Positions 28,965 through 37,581 of a DNA stretch of 64,000 bases are shown in pieces; the first letter of the stretch is position 1; each line of letters opens with the position of its first letter. The DNA is from Jeotgalibacillus malaysiensis (GTDB lineage: Bacteria > Bacillota > Bacilli > Bacillales > Jeotgalibacillaceae). The notes below the pieces were generated by a model. The model made no database searches. It was not told where the DNA came from and worked only from the letters and a program-made list of their open reading frames with translations. The position numbers were made by a program, and so were the translations under genes. The stretch is from positions 1,534,501 through 1,598,500 of the forward strand of contig CP009416.1 of NCBI GenBank assembly GCA_000818095.1, written 5' to 3'.

Positions 28965-28993
28965 AAAAAGACAGCGGACTCCGCTGTCTTTTT
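28965..28993. terminator. Second, bidirectional terminator downstream of codY
   Basis: The 13-bp stem AAAAAGACAGCGG (28965-28977) / CCGCTGTCTTTTT (28981-28993) has an ACT loop and T-runs on both strands. It lies 50 bp after the codY terminator and insulates the fla/che promoter region. No minus-strand gene reads toward it. Confidence 0.8.
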
Positions 28994-29190
28994 ATATGAT
29001 TCAATCATTTTTTAAATGTGTCTAATATGTGAACGTGCTGAATAGTATCAGATAATCATAATTGGATGATCATGGATGTATCATTTCAATAAAATGACGA
29101 CGAAAATCGCTCTGTAATAGTCATTCCATAATTTGTAGAGACTCAATTTAATTCGGGTATTCTCGACACTAAACTGATATAAAAGTATTG

Positions 29191-29205
29191 AATTTACAAA
29201 ATATA
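29191..29205. promoter_or_regulatory. Candidate CodY box upstream of fla/che
   Basis: AATTTACAAAATATA matches 11 of 15 positions of the CodY consensus AATTTTCWGAAAATT. It is about 35 bp upstream of the candidate fla/che -35 box. CodY control of this operon is known in B. subtilis, but AT-rich DNA makes chance matches common. Confidence 0.35.
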
Positions 29206-29238
29206 TCTTTAGACCTATAAAACTTTAGGCAGAAAGTA

Positions 29239-29267
29239 TAGACTATAAATGGTCCTACCATTAAAAT
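29239..29267 (+). promoter_or_regulatory. Candidate SigA promoter of fla/che operon
   Basis: TAGACT (29239-29244) and TAAAAT (29262-29267) are spaced by 17 bp, 74 bp before flgB. It is the best SigA-like pair I found in the gap, but the -35 box is weak. Confidence 0.4.
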
Positions 29268-29285
29268 GATGTATAAGTGATTTTT

Positions 29286-29320
29286 TATATCGACTGTTTT
29301 TTGGTGAATAAGTCGATATA
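29286..29320 (+). promoter_or_regulatory. Stem-loop in the fla/che leader before flgB
   Basis: TATATCGACT (29286-29295) and AGTCGATATA (29311-29320) form a perfect 10-bp stem with a 15-nt loop, ending about 10 nt before the flgB Shine-Dalgarno (GAGGTG). There is no T-run, so it is not a terminator. It could be an operator or an mRNA stabilising or translation-control structure. Confidence 0.5.
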
Positions 29321-29340
29321 TAAGGAAATGAGGTGTTTTG

Positions 29341-29730
29341 ATGAATTTATTTTCAGGCACAATTAGTTCCCTTGAAAGAGGACTTGATTATTCAGCAGTT
29401 AAGCAAAAAGTCATTGCAAATAACGTGGCTAATGTTGATACACCAGGTTATAAGTCTAAAGATGTAAGCTTTGAAGCAATGTTACAGGATGAAATAAACT
29501 TGTCATCTACTGCCGCTGATCCGAGACATTTCGACCTTTCTAATGTCGGGAGTAATGGCGTTTCAATTACCCAGCGACCGTATAGTATTCGCGAAAATGG
29601 AAACGGCGTGGATATGGATAAAGAAATGGCTGATCTTGCAACGAATCAGATCTACTATAACTCGCTTATTGAGAGAATTAGCGGAAAATTCGGTTCGCTC
29701 AACAGTGTGATTAAAGGAGGAGGGCAGTAA
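29341..29730 (+). CDS. flgB: FlgB, flagellar basal-body rod protein
   Basis: FlgB is a proximal rod subunit exported through the flagellar type III system. The 129-residue protein has the rod/hook N-terminal signature KVIANNVANVDTPGYKSKDV (near 24-43) and a C-terminal amphipathic helix. ATG 29341 follows GAGGTG. It is the first gene of the 34-gene fla/che operon and overlaps flgC by one base. Confidence 0.96.
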   Translation: MNLFSGTISSLERGLDYSAVKQKVIANNVANVDTPGYKSKDVSFEAMLQDEINLSSTAADPRHFDLSNVGSNGVSITQRPYSIRENGNGVDMDKEMADLATNQIYYNSLIERISGKFGSLNSVIKGGGQ

Positions 29731-30188
29731 TGACAATGTTTCATTCAATGAATACGACAGCCTCGGCTTTAACTGCACAGCGTCTTAGAATGGATGTAAT
29801 TTCCTCTAATATGGCAAATGTTGATACGACGAGAGCAACACTTGAAAACGGTGAATGGCAGCCTTATAAAAGAAAATCGGTTGTATTAAAACCACAGGGT
29901 GAGAACTTCTCTTCATTTTTAAATACAGCAATGAATAAACCTTCCAATGCAGGACAGGGAGTAACAGTCTCAAGAATTATTGAGGATAATGACACACCTG
30001 GTGAACTGCTTTATGATCCTGAGCATCCGGATGCGAATGCAGAAGGATATGTAGAGATGCCAAATGTAGATCCGCTCAGAGAAATGGTTGACCTTATGTC
30101 TGCCACCCGTTCATATGAAGGTAACGTAACGGTATTTAATGCCAACAAGTCAATGATGATGCAAGCCCTGCAGATTGGGCGATCATAA
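29730..30188 (+). CDS. flgC: FlgC, flagellar basal-body rod protein
   Basis: FlgC is another rod subunit. The 152-residue protein has the N-terminal SALTAQRLRMDVISSNMANVD rod signature and the C-terminal YVEMPNVDPLREMVDLMSATRSYE segment shared by rod and hook proteins. It overlaps flgB by one base and fliE follows 22 bp later. Confidence 0.97.
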   Translation: MTMFHSMNTTASALTAQRLRMDVISSNMANVDTTRATLENGEWQPYKRKSVVLKPQGENFSSFLNTAMNKPSNAGQGVTVSRIIEDNDTPGELLYDPEHPDANAEGYVEMPNVDPLREMVDLMSATRSYEGNVTVFNANKSMMMQALQIGRS

Positions 30189-30210
30189 TATCCGAAGGGA
30201 AGATAGCTAA

Positions 30211-30522
30211 GTGGCCATACAACAGATTAATACGGCAGGGCTGAATCTTTTAAGTCCGTCAACTGAACAACATTCAACAAAAATTTCGCCATACAACGCT
30301 CAGCAGAATTTCGCTGCGATGCTAAAAGATTCTATTAATGAAGTAAATGCGGCACAAATTGAAAGTGATAAAATGACAAACCGTATGATCAACGGTGAGA
30401 ATGTAGAACTTCATGACGTCATGATCGCTTCCCAAAAAGCATCTGTATCCCTGAACCTGACAATGGAAATGAGAAACAAAGCTGTAGAAGCGTATCAGGA
30501 AATTATGAGGATGCCAGTTTAA
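30211..30522 (+). CDS. fliE: FliE, MS-ring/rod junction protein
   Basis: FliE joins the MS ring to the rod and is the first exported substrate. The 103-residue protein ends in the conserved ENVELHDVMIASQKASVSLNLTMEMRNKAVEAYQEIMRMPV region. The start is a GTG at 30211 after GAAGGGAAG. It lies between flgC and fliF as in B. subtilis. Confidence 0.95.
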   Translation: MAIQQINTAGLNLLSPSTEQHSTKISPYNAQQNFAAMLKDSINEVNAAQIESDKMTNRMINGENVELHDVMIASQKASVSLNLTMEMRNKAVEAYQEIMRMPV

Positions 30523-30555
30523 TTTAATTTTCAAATGGGAGACCGGAGGATTGTC

Positions 30556-32145
30556 ATGAACGAAAGATTTAATCAGATGTTTACAAACGTAAAGACTTTC
30601 GCCGGCACAAGATCTAAAAAACAATGGGGGCTCTTCGGCGGTATTGCATTATTAGTCATCATATTAATTGTTCTACTGACTTTTTTTACAACGAGACAGA
30701 CGATGGTGCCCCTATATAGTAATTTGACGCCTTCAGAGACAGGGATGATCAAAGAAACACTTGATGGCAGAGGGATCCCTTCTGAAATTACTGAAGGTGG
30801 AACTGCGATTCTTGTACCTGATGTGCAGGCTGAAACATTAATGGTCGAGCTTGCTGCTGAGGGTATTCCCAACACAGGGAATATTGATTATTCGTTTTTT
30901 AGTGAAAATGCCGGTTTTGGTATGACTGATAATGAATTTAAAGTCATGCATGTAGATGCAATGCAGACGGAGATTGCGACTTTATTAAAAGGGATCGACG
31001 GTGTGCAGGATGCGAGGGTGATGATTACGATTCCTGAGCAGGGCGTATTCTTAAATGATAACCCGGAACAGTCTTCAGCATCTGTCGTGCTGAATACACA
31101 GCCGGGTTATCAATTTGATGAAGGGCAGGTTCAATCACTTTACCATCTGGTATCGAAGAGTGTTCCTGATCTGCCTACTGAGAATATCGTCATTATGAAT
31201 CAATTCTTTGAGTACTTTGATATGCAAAATCAAAATTCTTCTTTAGCAGGAGCAAACCTGACTGATCAAATGGCAGTTAAGCAGACGATTGAAAGAGATC
31301 TACAGCGGCAGGTGCAGATGCTGCTTGGCACACTTGTCGGTCAGAATAAAGTGGTTGTCAGTGTATCAACCGATATTGATTTTGATCAGGAAAATCGGGA
31401 AGTCAATGAAGTAACACCTGTCGATGAAGAAAATATGGAAGGTATTGAAGTTAGTGCCAGAAGGATTACTGAGACCTTCGAAGGTACAGATGAAGCGGGT
31501 GGCGTGCCTGAAGGACAGGATCCTGCTGATAACCTGACAGGATTTGTTGAAGGGTCAAATGGCTCTGGTGATTACGAACGTGAAGAAGAAACTGTCAACT
31601 ATGAAGTAAACAGAATCAGAAGAGAAATCGTTGAGAGCCCGTACCGGATCCGTGATATCGGTTTCCAGGTCATGGTAGAGCCTCCTGAAGCGGACAATCC
31701 GGCTTCGCTTCCGGCGCAGAGCATTGCTGATATTGAAAATATGCTTGAAACCATTATCAGTACATCAATTGATGCTGATGTGGCTGCAGAAATGACGCCT
31801 GAGGAAATCGCAGACAAAGTTGTCGTATCTGCCCAGACATTCAATGGAAGAGCAGATTTTGATCAGGCTGAGACTTCTCCTGCAATTCCGTTATGGGCAT
31901 ACATTGTCGTTGGAGTTATGCTGCTTGTCATTATTGGATTAATATTCTTTATTGTAAGGTCCAGAAGACAGGCTGTTGAAGAAGAAGAATTCTTTGTTGA
32001 GGCAGAGGAACCGATCGATGTGCCTGATGTAAATCATGAAAAAGAAACAGAAGGAACAATGAAAAGAAAGCAGCTTGAGAAGATGGCGAAAGAAAAACCA
32101 GAAGAATTTGCGAAGCTTCTCAGGTCCTGGATTGCAGATGAATAG
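30556..32145 (+). CDS. fliF: FliF, MS-ring protein
   Basis: FliF forms the membrane ring that houses the export gate and carries the rotor. The 529-residue protein has one transmembrane segment near 23-45, ring-building motifs with the YscJ-like region (PLYSNLTPSETGMIKETL), and a periplasmic acidic loop. A second membrane span lies near 440-465, before a cytoplasmic tail that binds FliG. ATG 30556 follows CCGGAGGA; an in-frame ATG at 30535 is upstream of that site. Confidence 0.96.
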   Translation: MNERFNQMFTNVKTFAGTRSKKQWGLFGGIALLVIILIVLLTFFTTRQTMVPLYSNLTPSETGMIKETLDGRGIPSEITEGGTAILVPDVQAETLMVELAAEGIPNTGNIDYSFFSENAGFGMTDNEFKVMHVDAMQTEIATLLKGIDGVQDARVMITIPEQGVFLNDNPEQSSASVVLNTQPGYQFDEGQVQSLYHLVSKSVPDLPTENIVIMNQFFEYFDMQNQNSSLAGANLTDQMAVKQTIERDLQRQVQMLLGTLVGQNKVVVSVSTDIDFDQENREVNEVTPVDEENMEGIEVSARRITETFEGTDEAGGVPEGQDPADNLTGFVEGSNGSGDYEREEETVNYEVNRIRREIVESPYRIRDIGFQVMVEPPEADNPASLPAQSIADIENMLETIISTSIDADVAAEMTPEEIADKVVVSAQTFNGRADFDQAETSPAIPLWAYIVVGVMLLVIIGLIFFIVRSRRQAVEEEEFFVEAEEPIDVPDVNHEKETEGTMKRKQLEKMAKEKPEEFAKLLRSWIADE

Positions 32146-32156
32146 GAGTGTTATAG

Positions 32157-33170
32157 GTGGCTAGAAGAGAAAAAGAATTAAGCGGGAAGCAAAAGGCTGC
32201 AATATTGCTCATCTCACTTGGGCCTGACGTAGCATCTTCTGTTTATAAGCATCTGGATGAGGAGGAAATAGAGCGTCTGACACTTGAGATCTCAGGTGTG
32301 AAGAAAGTTGAATCTGAAGTAAAGGAAGAAATTCTTGAAGAGTTTCATCACATTGCACTTGCCCAGGATTATATTTCACAGGGTGGAATTGGTTATGCAA
32401 AATCAGTGCTTGAAAAAGCATTGGGAGCTGAACAGGCAAACGCAGTGATTAATCGCCTTACTTCTTCGCTTCAGGTCAGACCGTTCGATTTTGCAAAACG
32501 TGCTGATCCAATGCAGATCTTTAATTTTATTCAAAATGAACATCCACAAACGATCGCACTTATTCTTTCTTATTTAAATCCACAGCAGGCAGGCCAGATT
32601 TTATCGAGTCTCCCGCAGGATGTTCAGGCAGATATTGCGAAAAGAATCGCCGTAATGGACAGTACAAGTCCTGAAGTGATCAGTGAAATCGAATCAGTAC
32701 TTGAACGCAAGCTTTCAAGTACTGTTCAGCAGGATCACACAGAAACCGGCGGAATCGAATCCGTCGTTGAAGTCTTAAACGGTGTCGACAGAGCTACTGA
32801 GAAAACGATTCTGGATTCACTTGAAATTCAGGATCCGGAGCTGGCTGAAGAGATTAAAAAGAGAATGTTTGTATTTGAGGACATTGTTACACTTGATAAT
32901 CGTTCAATCCAGCGTGTCATCAGGGATTGTGAAAATGAGGATCTTCTGCTTGCAATGAAAGTTTCAGCGGACGATGTGAAAAACGTATTATTTAAAAACA
33001 TGTCACAGCGAATGGCTGAAAACTTTAAAGAAGAAATGGAATATATGGGTCCTGTCAGATTGCGTGACGTTGAAGAAGCTCAGAGCAGAATTGTTGCTGT
33101 GATCAGAAGACTTGAAGAAGCAGGGGAAATCATTGTAGCGCGCGGCGGAGGAGATGATGTAATTGTCTAG
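32157..33170 (+). CDS. fliG: FliG, rotor switch protein
   Basis: FliG couples stator force to the rotor and connects FliF to FliM. The 337-residue protein has KQKAAILLISLGPDVASSVYKHL at the N-terminus, the EHPQTIALILSYL middle segment and a charged C-terminal torque domain (MFVFEDIVTLDNRSIQRVIRD). It starts at GTG 32157. The end overlaps fliH by 8 bp. Confidence 0.97.
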   Translation: MARREKELSGKQKAAILLISLGPDVASSVYKHLDEEEIERLTLEISGVKKVESEVKEEILEEFHHIALAQDYISQGGIGYAKSVLEKALGAEQANAVINRLTSSLQVRPFDFAKRADPMQIFNFIQNEHPQTIALILSYLNPQQAGQILSSLPQDVQADIAKRIAVMDSTSPEVISEIESVLERKLSSTVQQDHTETGGIESVVEVLNGVDRATEKTILDSLEIQDPELAEEIKKRMFVFEDIVTLDNRSIQRVIRDCENEDLLLAMKVSADDVKNVLFKNMSQRMAENFKEEMEYMGPVRLRDVEEAQSRIVAVIRRLEEAGEIIVARGGGDDVIV

Positions 33171-33936
33171 AGTGATTAAATCGGGCTTTATCGGTAATGC
33201 CGAATCCGCGGGTAAAGCGATTCCATTCAGACAGATTATACAGAGTGCCAATCATTCAGATGACAGCCTTTCTTGGACTGTTGAGCAGGCCAGACATGAA
33301 TCTGACCGCCTGATGGTTGATGCCAACGAGCAGGCAAAAAAACTGCTTGAGGACGCACAGCGCGAGACGGAAAAACTGCTTCAGCAGATTGATGAAAAGA
33401 AAAATCACTGGATCAGTGAAAAAGAAGAGCTGCAGAAAAAGGCTTATGAAGAAGCATTTGCTCAAGGGTACGAAGAAGGGAGAAATAAGGGTTTTCAGGA
33501 TGTGTCACATCTGATTACGGAAGCACAGGAGATAGTCGGATCCTCAAAAGCAACGCTGCAGTCACACATTGAAGAAAATGAAATGGTGATTTTAGAGATC
33601 GCGATGAGAGCTGCTGAAAAGATCATGTCTCAACAGCTTGAAGAAGCGCCTGAAAAGTATCTTCCGATTGTAAAAAAAGGAATAAAAGAAGCCAGGGAAA
33701 TGAAAGAAATCAAAATCTATATTGCTGTTCAGCAGTTCACTTTTCTGCAAAGCGAGCGTGAAGAGCTTCTAGCGATCTTTCCAACAGATGTCAGACTGTA
33801 TATCTATCCTGAAGAAGAGCTCGAACCTTATCAGTGTTTTATTGAAACAGCAAACGGCAGAATCGATATCAGTATCGATACGCAGCTGACAGAGCTAAAA
33901 GCTGGTTTGGCTGAGATTTTAAGGAGTTCAACATGA
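33163..33936 (+). CDS. fliH: FliH, export ATPase regulator
   Basis: FliH binds the FliI ATPase and tethers it to the export gate and C-ring. The 257-residue protein has a long charged helical region (about 40-130, rich in Glu, Lys and Gln, including the KLLEDAQRETEKLLQQ repeats) and a C-terminal domain with ISIDTQLTELKAGLAEIL. The start is TTG 33163 after GGCGGAGGAGA, inside the end of fliG. It overlaps fliI by 4 bp. Confidence 0.93.
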   Translation: MSRVIKSGFIGNAESAGKAIPFRQIIQSANHSDDSLSWTVEQARHESDRLMVDANEQAKKLLEDAQRETEKLLQQIDEKKNHWISEKEELQKKAYEEAFAQGYEEGRNKGFQDVSHLITEAQEIVGSSKATLQSHIEENEMVILEIAMRAAEKIMSQQLEEAPEKYLPIVKKGIKEAREMKEIKIYIAVQQFTFLQSEREELLAIFPTDVRLYIYPEEELEPYQCFIETANGRIDISIDTQLTELKAGLAEILRSST

Positions 33937-35261
33937 GAGCTGCAGAATTAATTCAGCATATCCAGTCTATTAAAACTGTCCGTCATTTTGGAAAAGTTAA
34001 AAGGGTCATTGGACTAATGATTGAATCTCAGGGTCCGGAAAGCTCAATTGGAGAAGTATGTTACATACATGTTCATTCGAGTTCACGAAAACAGACGGTT
34101 CAAATCAAAGCTGAAGTAGTAGGTTTTAAGGATGAAATGGTTGTATTGATGCCGTTTACTCACGTTCAGGATATTGCTCCAGGCAGTATTGTGGAAGCCA
34201 GCGGAGCACCTCTTGAGATTCGGGTGGGAGAAGCATTGATTGGCAGGATTGTTGATCCACTTGGTCAGCCGATTGATGATAGTGTGCTGCCTGCAGGTAT
34301 GAAGCAAGTTCCGACCGAAAAGGAACCGCCCAATCCGCTTTCTAGACCGCCTATAAATGAGGTTATGGAGGTCGGAGTGAAAGCGATCGACGGCATGCTT
34401 ACCGTAGGGAAAGGGCAAAGGATCGGTATCTTTGCGGGAAGTGGAGTCGGAAAGAGTACGCTTCTCGGGATGATTGCAAGAAATACAGAAGCTGACTTAA
34501 ACGTGATTGCGCTCATTGGTGAGCGAGGGCGTGAAGTCAGGGAATTTATTGAACGCGATCTTGGTCCTGAAGGTGTGAAAAAAAGCATCATTATCGCAGC
34601 GACATCAGACCAGCCGGCCCTGATGAGGATCAAAGGTGCCCTTACTGCTACTGCCATAGCAGAATACTTCCGAGACAAAGGACTAAATGTCATGCTTATG
34701 ATGGACTCTGTAACCCGTGTTGCAATGGCGCAGAGAGAAATTGGACTTGCAGTAGGAGAACCGCCGGCTACAAAAGGTTATACACCATCAGTCTTCGGTT
34801 TACTGCCAAAGCTGCTTGAGCGGACTGGGACGAATGAAAATGGAAGTATTACTGCATTTTACACAGTATTGGTGGATGGGGATGATATGAATGAGCCGAT
34901 CGCTGATACTGTGCGCGGTATACTAGACGGTCATATTGTTCTTGATAGATCAATAGCCAACAAAGGACATTATCCGGCCATTAATGTACTGAAGAGCGTC
35001 AGCCGGCTGATGAACCACCTTGCTGATCAGCCTCATTTAAAAGCAGCTGAAAAAATGAGAGAACTGATGAGTACGTATGAACAGGCTGAGGATCTGATAA
35101 ATATCGGAGCCTATAAAAGAGGATCGTCTGCTGATATTGATCAGGCAATTCAATATCAGCCAATGATCAAGCAGTTTTTAAAGCAACCGACAGATGTAAA
35201 AGTGCCTTTAGCTGAAAGCGCTAGACTGCTTGTTCAGCTATCTGAAAAGGGTGAGGGATAA
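33933..35261 (+). CDS. fliI: FliI, flagellar export ATPase
   Basis: FliI is the F1-beta-like ATPase that prepares substrates for export. The 442-residue protein has Walker A AGSGVGKST (near 168), the GERGREVREFIE motif, and SVTRVAMAQREIGLAVGEPPATKGY as in type III ATPases. It overlaps fliH by 4 bp and fliJ follows after 2 bp, consistent with the FliH-FliI-FliJ complex. Confidence 0.97.
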   Translation: MRAAELIQHIQSIKTVRHFGKVKRVIGLMIESQGPESSIGEVCYIHVHSSSRKQTVQIKAEVVGFKDEMVVLMPFTHVQDIAPGSIVEASGAPLEIRVGEALIGRIVDPLGQPIDDSVLPAGMKQVPTEKEPPNPLSRPPINEVMEVGVKAIDGMLTVGKGQRIGIFAGSGVGKSTLLGMIARNTEADLNVIALIGERGREVREFIERDLGPEGVKKSIIIAATSDQPALMRIKGALTATAIAEYFRDKGLNVMLMMDSVTRVAMAQREIGLAVGEPPATKGYTPSVFGLLPKLLERTGTNENGSITAFYTVLVDGDDMNEPIADTVRGILDGHIVLDRSIANKGHYPAINVLKSVSRLMNHLADQPHLKAAEKMRELMSTYEQAEDLINIGAYKRGSSADIDQAIQYQPMIKQFLKQPTDVKVPLAESARLLVQLSEKGEG

Positions 35262-35263
35262 TA

Positions 35264-35710
35264 ATGGCTTATCAATATCGATTTGAACGCGTGCTGACAG
35301 TTAAAGAGCGGGAACAAAAAGAAGCAGAAGACCGTTACAGGGATTCGGTTGATTCCTTTGAAAAAATGGCGCAAAAACTATATGAGCTATTAAAAAAGAA
35401 GGAATTGATGGAAGACTCTCAGGCAGATCAGATGAAAACCGGAATACCGGTTCAGCTACTGAGACATGGTCAGCAGTTTTTAACCAATATTGAAAAAAGC
35501 ATCTCTTATCAGCAGAAGCTGGTCATGGACGCCCGAACGAATATGCAGCGTCACGAGCACCGTCTGATGGAACGGAATATTGAAGTGAAAAAATATGAAA
35601 AAATACGTGAACATGATAAAAAGCGGTATGCTGCAGAACAGGAGCAGGCTGACAGAGAGCAGATGAATGAGTTGTCGATTGCGCAATTTATGAACCGCAG
35701 AAACAGGTGA
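35264..35710 (+). CDS. fliJ: FliJ, export chaperone/ATPase stalk
   Basis: FliJ is the gamma-like coiled coil inserted in the FliI ring. The 148-residue protein is almost fully helical and charged, beginning AYQYRFERVLTVKEREQKEAE as in Bacillales FliJ. Its identity rests on this start, its composition and its place after fliI. Confidence 0.92.
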   Translation: MAYQYRFERVLTVKEREQKEAEDRYRDSVDSFEKMAQKLYELLKKKELMEDSQADQMKTGIPVQLLRHGQQFLTNIEKSISYQQKLVMDARTNMQRHEHRLMERNIEVKKYEKIREHDKKRYAAEQEQADREQMNELSIAQFMNRRNR

Positions 35711-35715
35711 TACAA

Positions 35716-36318
35716 ATGAAGCAGCAAAAGAAGTCAATCCCGAATGAGGCGGAAGAAGAAAAGTCACCCGGTAAATTACAGGTATTTTTTCTGCTGATTT
35801 TTGTACCAGTGCTCTTCTTGATTTTCGTTGCGCTGATCGTGACAGCTATTCTGGATATTAACTTAGTTGAAAAAGCAGAAGAAATCGGTATAGATGTGCC
35901 TTTTCTTGGTGAAGAGTCAGAACCCGGTGAAACGCCGGTAAATCCTGAAGAAAGAATTACCAGTCTGCAGGCTCAAATTGAAGAAAAAGATGTTTATATC
36001 TCTCAGATTGAACAGGAAATGGTCAGTCTTGAGGATGAGAACGACCTGTTAATAGAAGATCAGGAGAGATTGCAGGCGGAAATTGAGCGCCTGCAGACTG
36101 AAAGGGATGCAGCGGGAAGAGAGTTTGCAGAAATTGTATCTGTTTATGAGGATATGAAAGGGAAAGAGGCGGCGCCGATCATTATGGACTTAAGTGATGA
36201 GGAGGCAATCCGATTATTATCTAACCTTTCAGCTGAGATGGTCGCAGAAATTTTTGCGAGCATGCCGCCAGCAGATGCTGCACGCTATACAGAGTTAATC
36301 TCGACGCGCTCACAATAA
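35716..36318 (+). CDS. ylxF: YlxF, membrane coiled-coil protein with MgtE-N/MotE-like domain
   Basis: This 200-residue protein corresponds to ylxF, always between fliJ and fliK in Bacillales; its exact role is not known to me. It has an N-terminal cytoplasmic tail, one membrane span (about 21-45), an extracytoplasmic coiled coil (about 77-135) and a C-terminal domain with IIMDLSDEEAIRLLSNLSAEMVAEI...MPPADAARYTELI. The C-terminal domain resembles the MgtE-N fold also found in MotE, a stator chaperone of other bacteria. ATG 35716 follows AGGTGA, which overlaps the fliJ stop. A stator or rod-related function is inference. Confidence 0.85.
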   Translation: MKQQKKSIPNEAEEEKSPGKLQVFFLLIFVPVLFLIFVALIVTAILDINLVEKAEEIGIDVPFLGEESEPGETPVNPEERITSLQAQIEEKDVYISQIEQEMVSLEDENDLLIEDQERLQAEIERLQTERDAAGREFAEIVSVYEDMKGKEAAPIIMDLSDEEAIRLLSNLSAEMVAEIFASMPPADAARYTELISTRSQ

Positions 36319-36351
36319 GAACACGTTAATTGAAAGGAGGTGAAAGAAGAA

Positions 36352-37578
36352 TTGATCGGACAAATTACGATGCAGGCGATACAGCCGTCCCAGCAGCTTG
36401 GAAGCGTCAGGGAGAGTAGTGGATCGAAAAATTTATTTGGTGCAATGCTTCTGCAGGCTGGAGGATCAGACTTTCAGATAAATGAAGCTGAACTTAGCGA
36501 AATTGAAGTGCTGATGGAACAGCTGTTAACTGCAGTTGAATCTGAAGACTTTTCATCGTTTTTAAAAGCAGCAGGAGAAGCAGATCCTGCAGTTAAACAG
36601 ATGTTTCTTCTGTTTGATGAAAAAGAATTGATGAACTTAACGGTGCCGGAGCTATTGCTCGCTGCTGGTGTAGGCGAAGAAATCGTTGAAAAAGCAGTCA
36701 ATGAAAATATATCTGATCCTGCATTATTGCTGCAGCAGATATTGACTGGTGAAGCAGAAGATCAGCCTGACCAACTGCAGCTTCAGACGACACTGGCGGA
36801 AATTCAACAGATAGCTAAAAGTGAACAAGTGATCAAAAGTGATCAGCAACCCAGGCAGCTGATTGTGCATGAAGATCTTGCGAAGCTGGTTTTATTATCA
36901 AAAGGACTCTCAATACTTGATCAAAAAAAGACCGGAAGCACTGAGAAGAATTACCTGCTGCAAAATGTGTCTGAAGTGATGGAAACCATCCAGACAATTT
37001 TTAAAAACGCAGTACGGGATCTTGAAGCTCCAAAGCAGGTTGAAAACTCAAAGCAGCATGTACTGCCTGAAGTGATAAAAAGTGAGCAGGGCATACTGAA
37101 CCTGCAGTCATTACAGCTTCAATCCGGACCGGTGAAATGGTCACTTCAACAGCCATTAAGGCAGGCCGATCCGTCACAGCAGCTGATGGAACAGTTCCAG
37201 CAGGTCATGCAAAAAGCGGGATTTGGCAAGGTAAATGGAACTGAAAAGCTGATGATCCGACTTCAGCCGGAACATCTTGGAACACTGAAGATAGAGCTGC
37301 TGCAAAAAGACGGAATGATGACAGCGAGAATTGTCGCTTCAACAGCCGTTGCAAAAGAAATGATCGACTCGCAGTTGAATCAGTTAAGGCAATCATTTAA
37401 CACTCAGAACCTTCAGGTGGACAAGATAGAGGTTGCCCAGGCAGAAACGACTGAGAACAGGTTGAATAAAGAGAGTGACAGTCAGTCGCGCGAACAGAGA
37501 GAGCATCAGCAATCACATGACCAGGAAGACAATGAAGAACAATCATTCCAAGACATATTCCTGAATATTGAGGTGTAA
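36352..37578 (+). CDS. fliK: FliK, hook-length control protein
   Basis: FliK measures hook length and switches export from hook to filament subunits by contacting FlhB. The 408-residue Gln- and Glu-rich protein is poorly conserved except for the C-terminal domain near 290-370, with LMIRLQPEHLGTLKIELLQKDGMMTARI...AKEMIDSQLNQLRQSF. I chose TTG 36352 because the GTG at 36340 lies inside the Shine-Dalgarno AAAGGAGGTGA. The tail is very hydrophilic (SDSQSREQREHQQSHDQEDN). Confidence 0.92.
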   Translation: MIGQITMQAIQPSQQLGSVRESSGSKNLFGAMLLQAGGSDFQINEAELSEIEVLMEQLLTAVESEDFSSFLKAAGEADPAVKQMFLLFDEKELMNLTVPELLLAAGVGEEIVEKAVNENISDPALLLQQILTGEAEDQPDQLQLQTTLAEIQQIAKSEQVIKSDQQPRQLIVHEDLAKLVLLSKGLSILDQKKTGSTEKNYLLQNVSEVMETIQTIFKNAVRDLEAPKQVENSKQHVLPEVIKSEQGILNLQSLQLQSGPVKWSLQQPLRQADPSQQLMEQFQQVMQKAGFGKVNGTEKLMIRLQPEHLGTLKIELLQKDGMMTARIVASTAVAKEMIDSQLNQLRQSFNTQNLQVDKIEVAQAETTENRLNKESDSQSREQREHQQSHDQEDNEEQSFQDIFLNIEV

Positions 37579-37581
37579 CAA

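Larger units (their letters stand above)
28994..29340 (+). other. 347-bp control region upstream of the fla/che operon
   Basis: This AT-rich stretch has no credible gene. It contains a CodY-box-like sequence, a weak SigA-type promoter preceded by the short palindrome TATAGACTATA (29237-29247), and a 10-bp stem-loop just before flgB; each is listed separately. I found no convincing SigD promoter (TAAA, 15 bp, GCCGATAT). Confidence 0.6.

Noticed and set aside
29174-29180. CTGATAT as a SigD -10 box
   Set aside because: No TAAA -35 element at the required distance.
29312-29319. GTCGATAT before flgB as a SigD -10 box
   Set aside because: Seven of eight bases match GCCGATAT, but no TAAA is found 15 bp upstream and the sequence is one arm of an inverted repeat.
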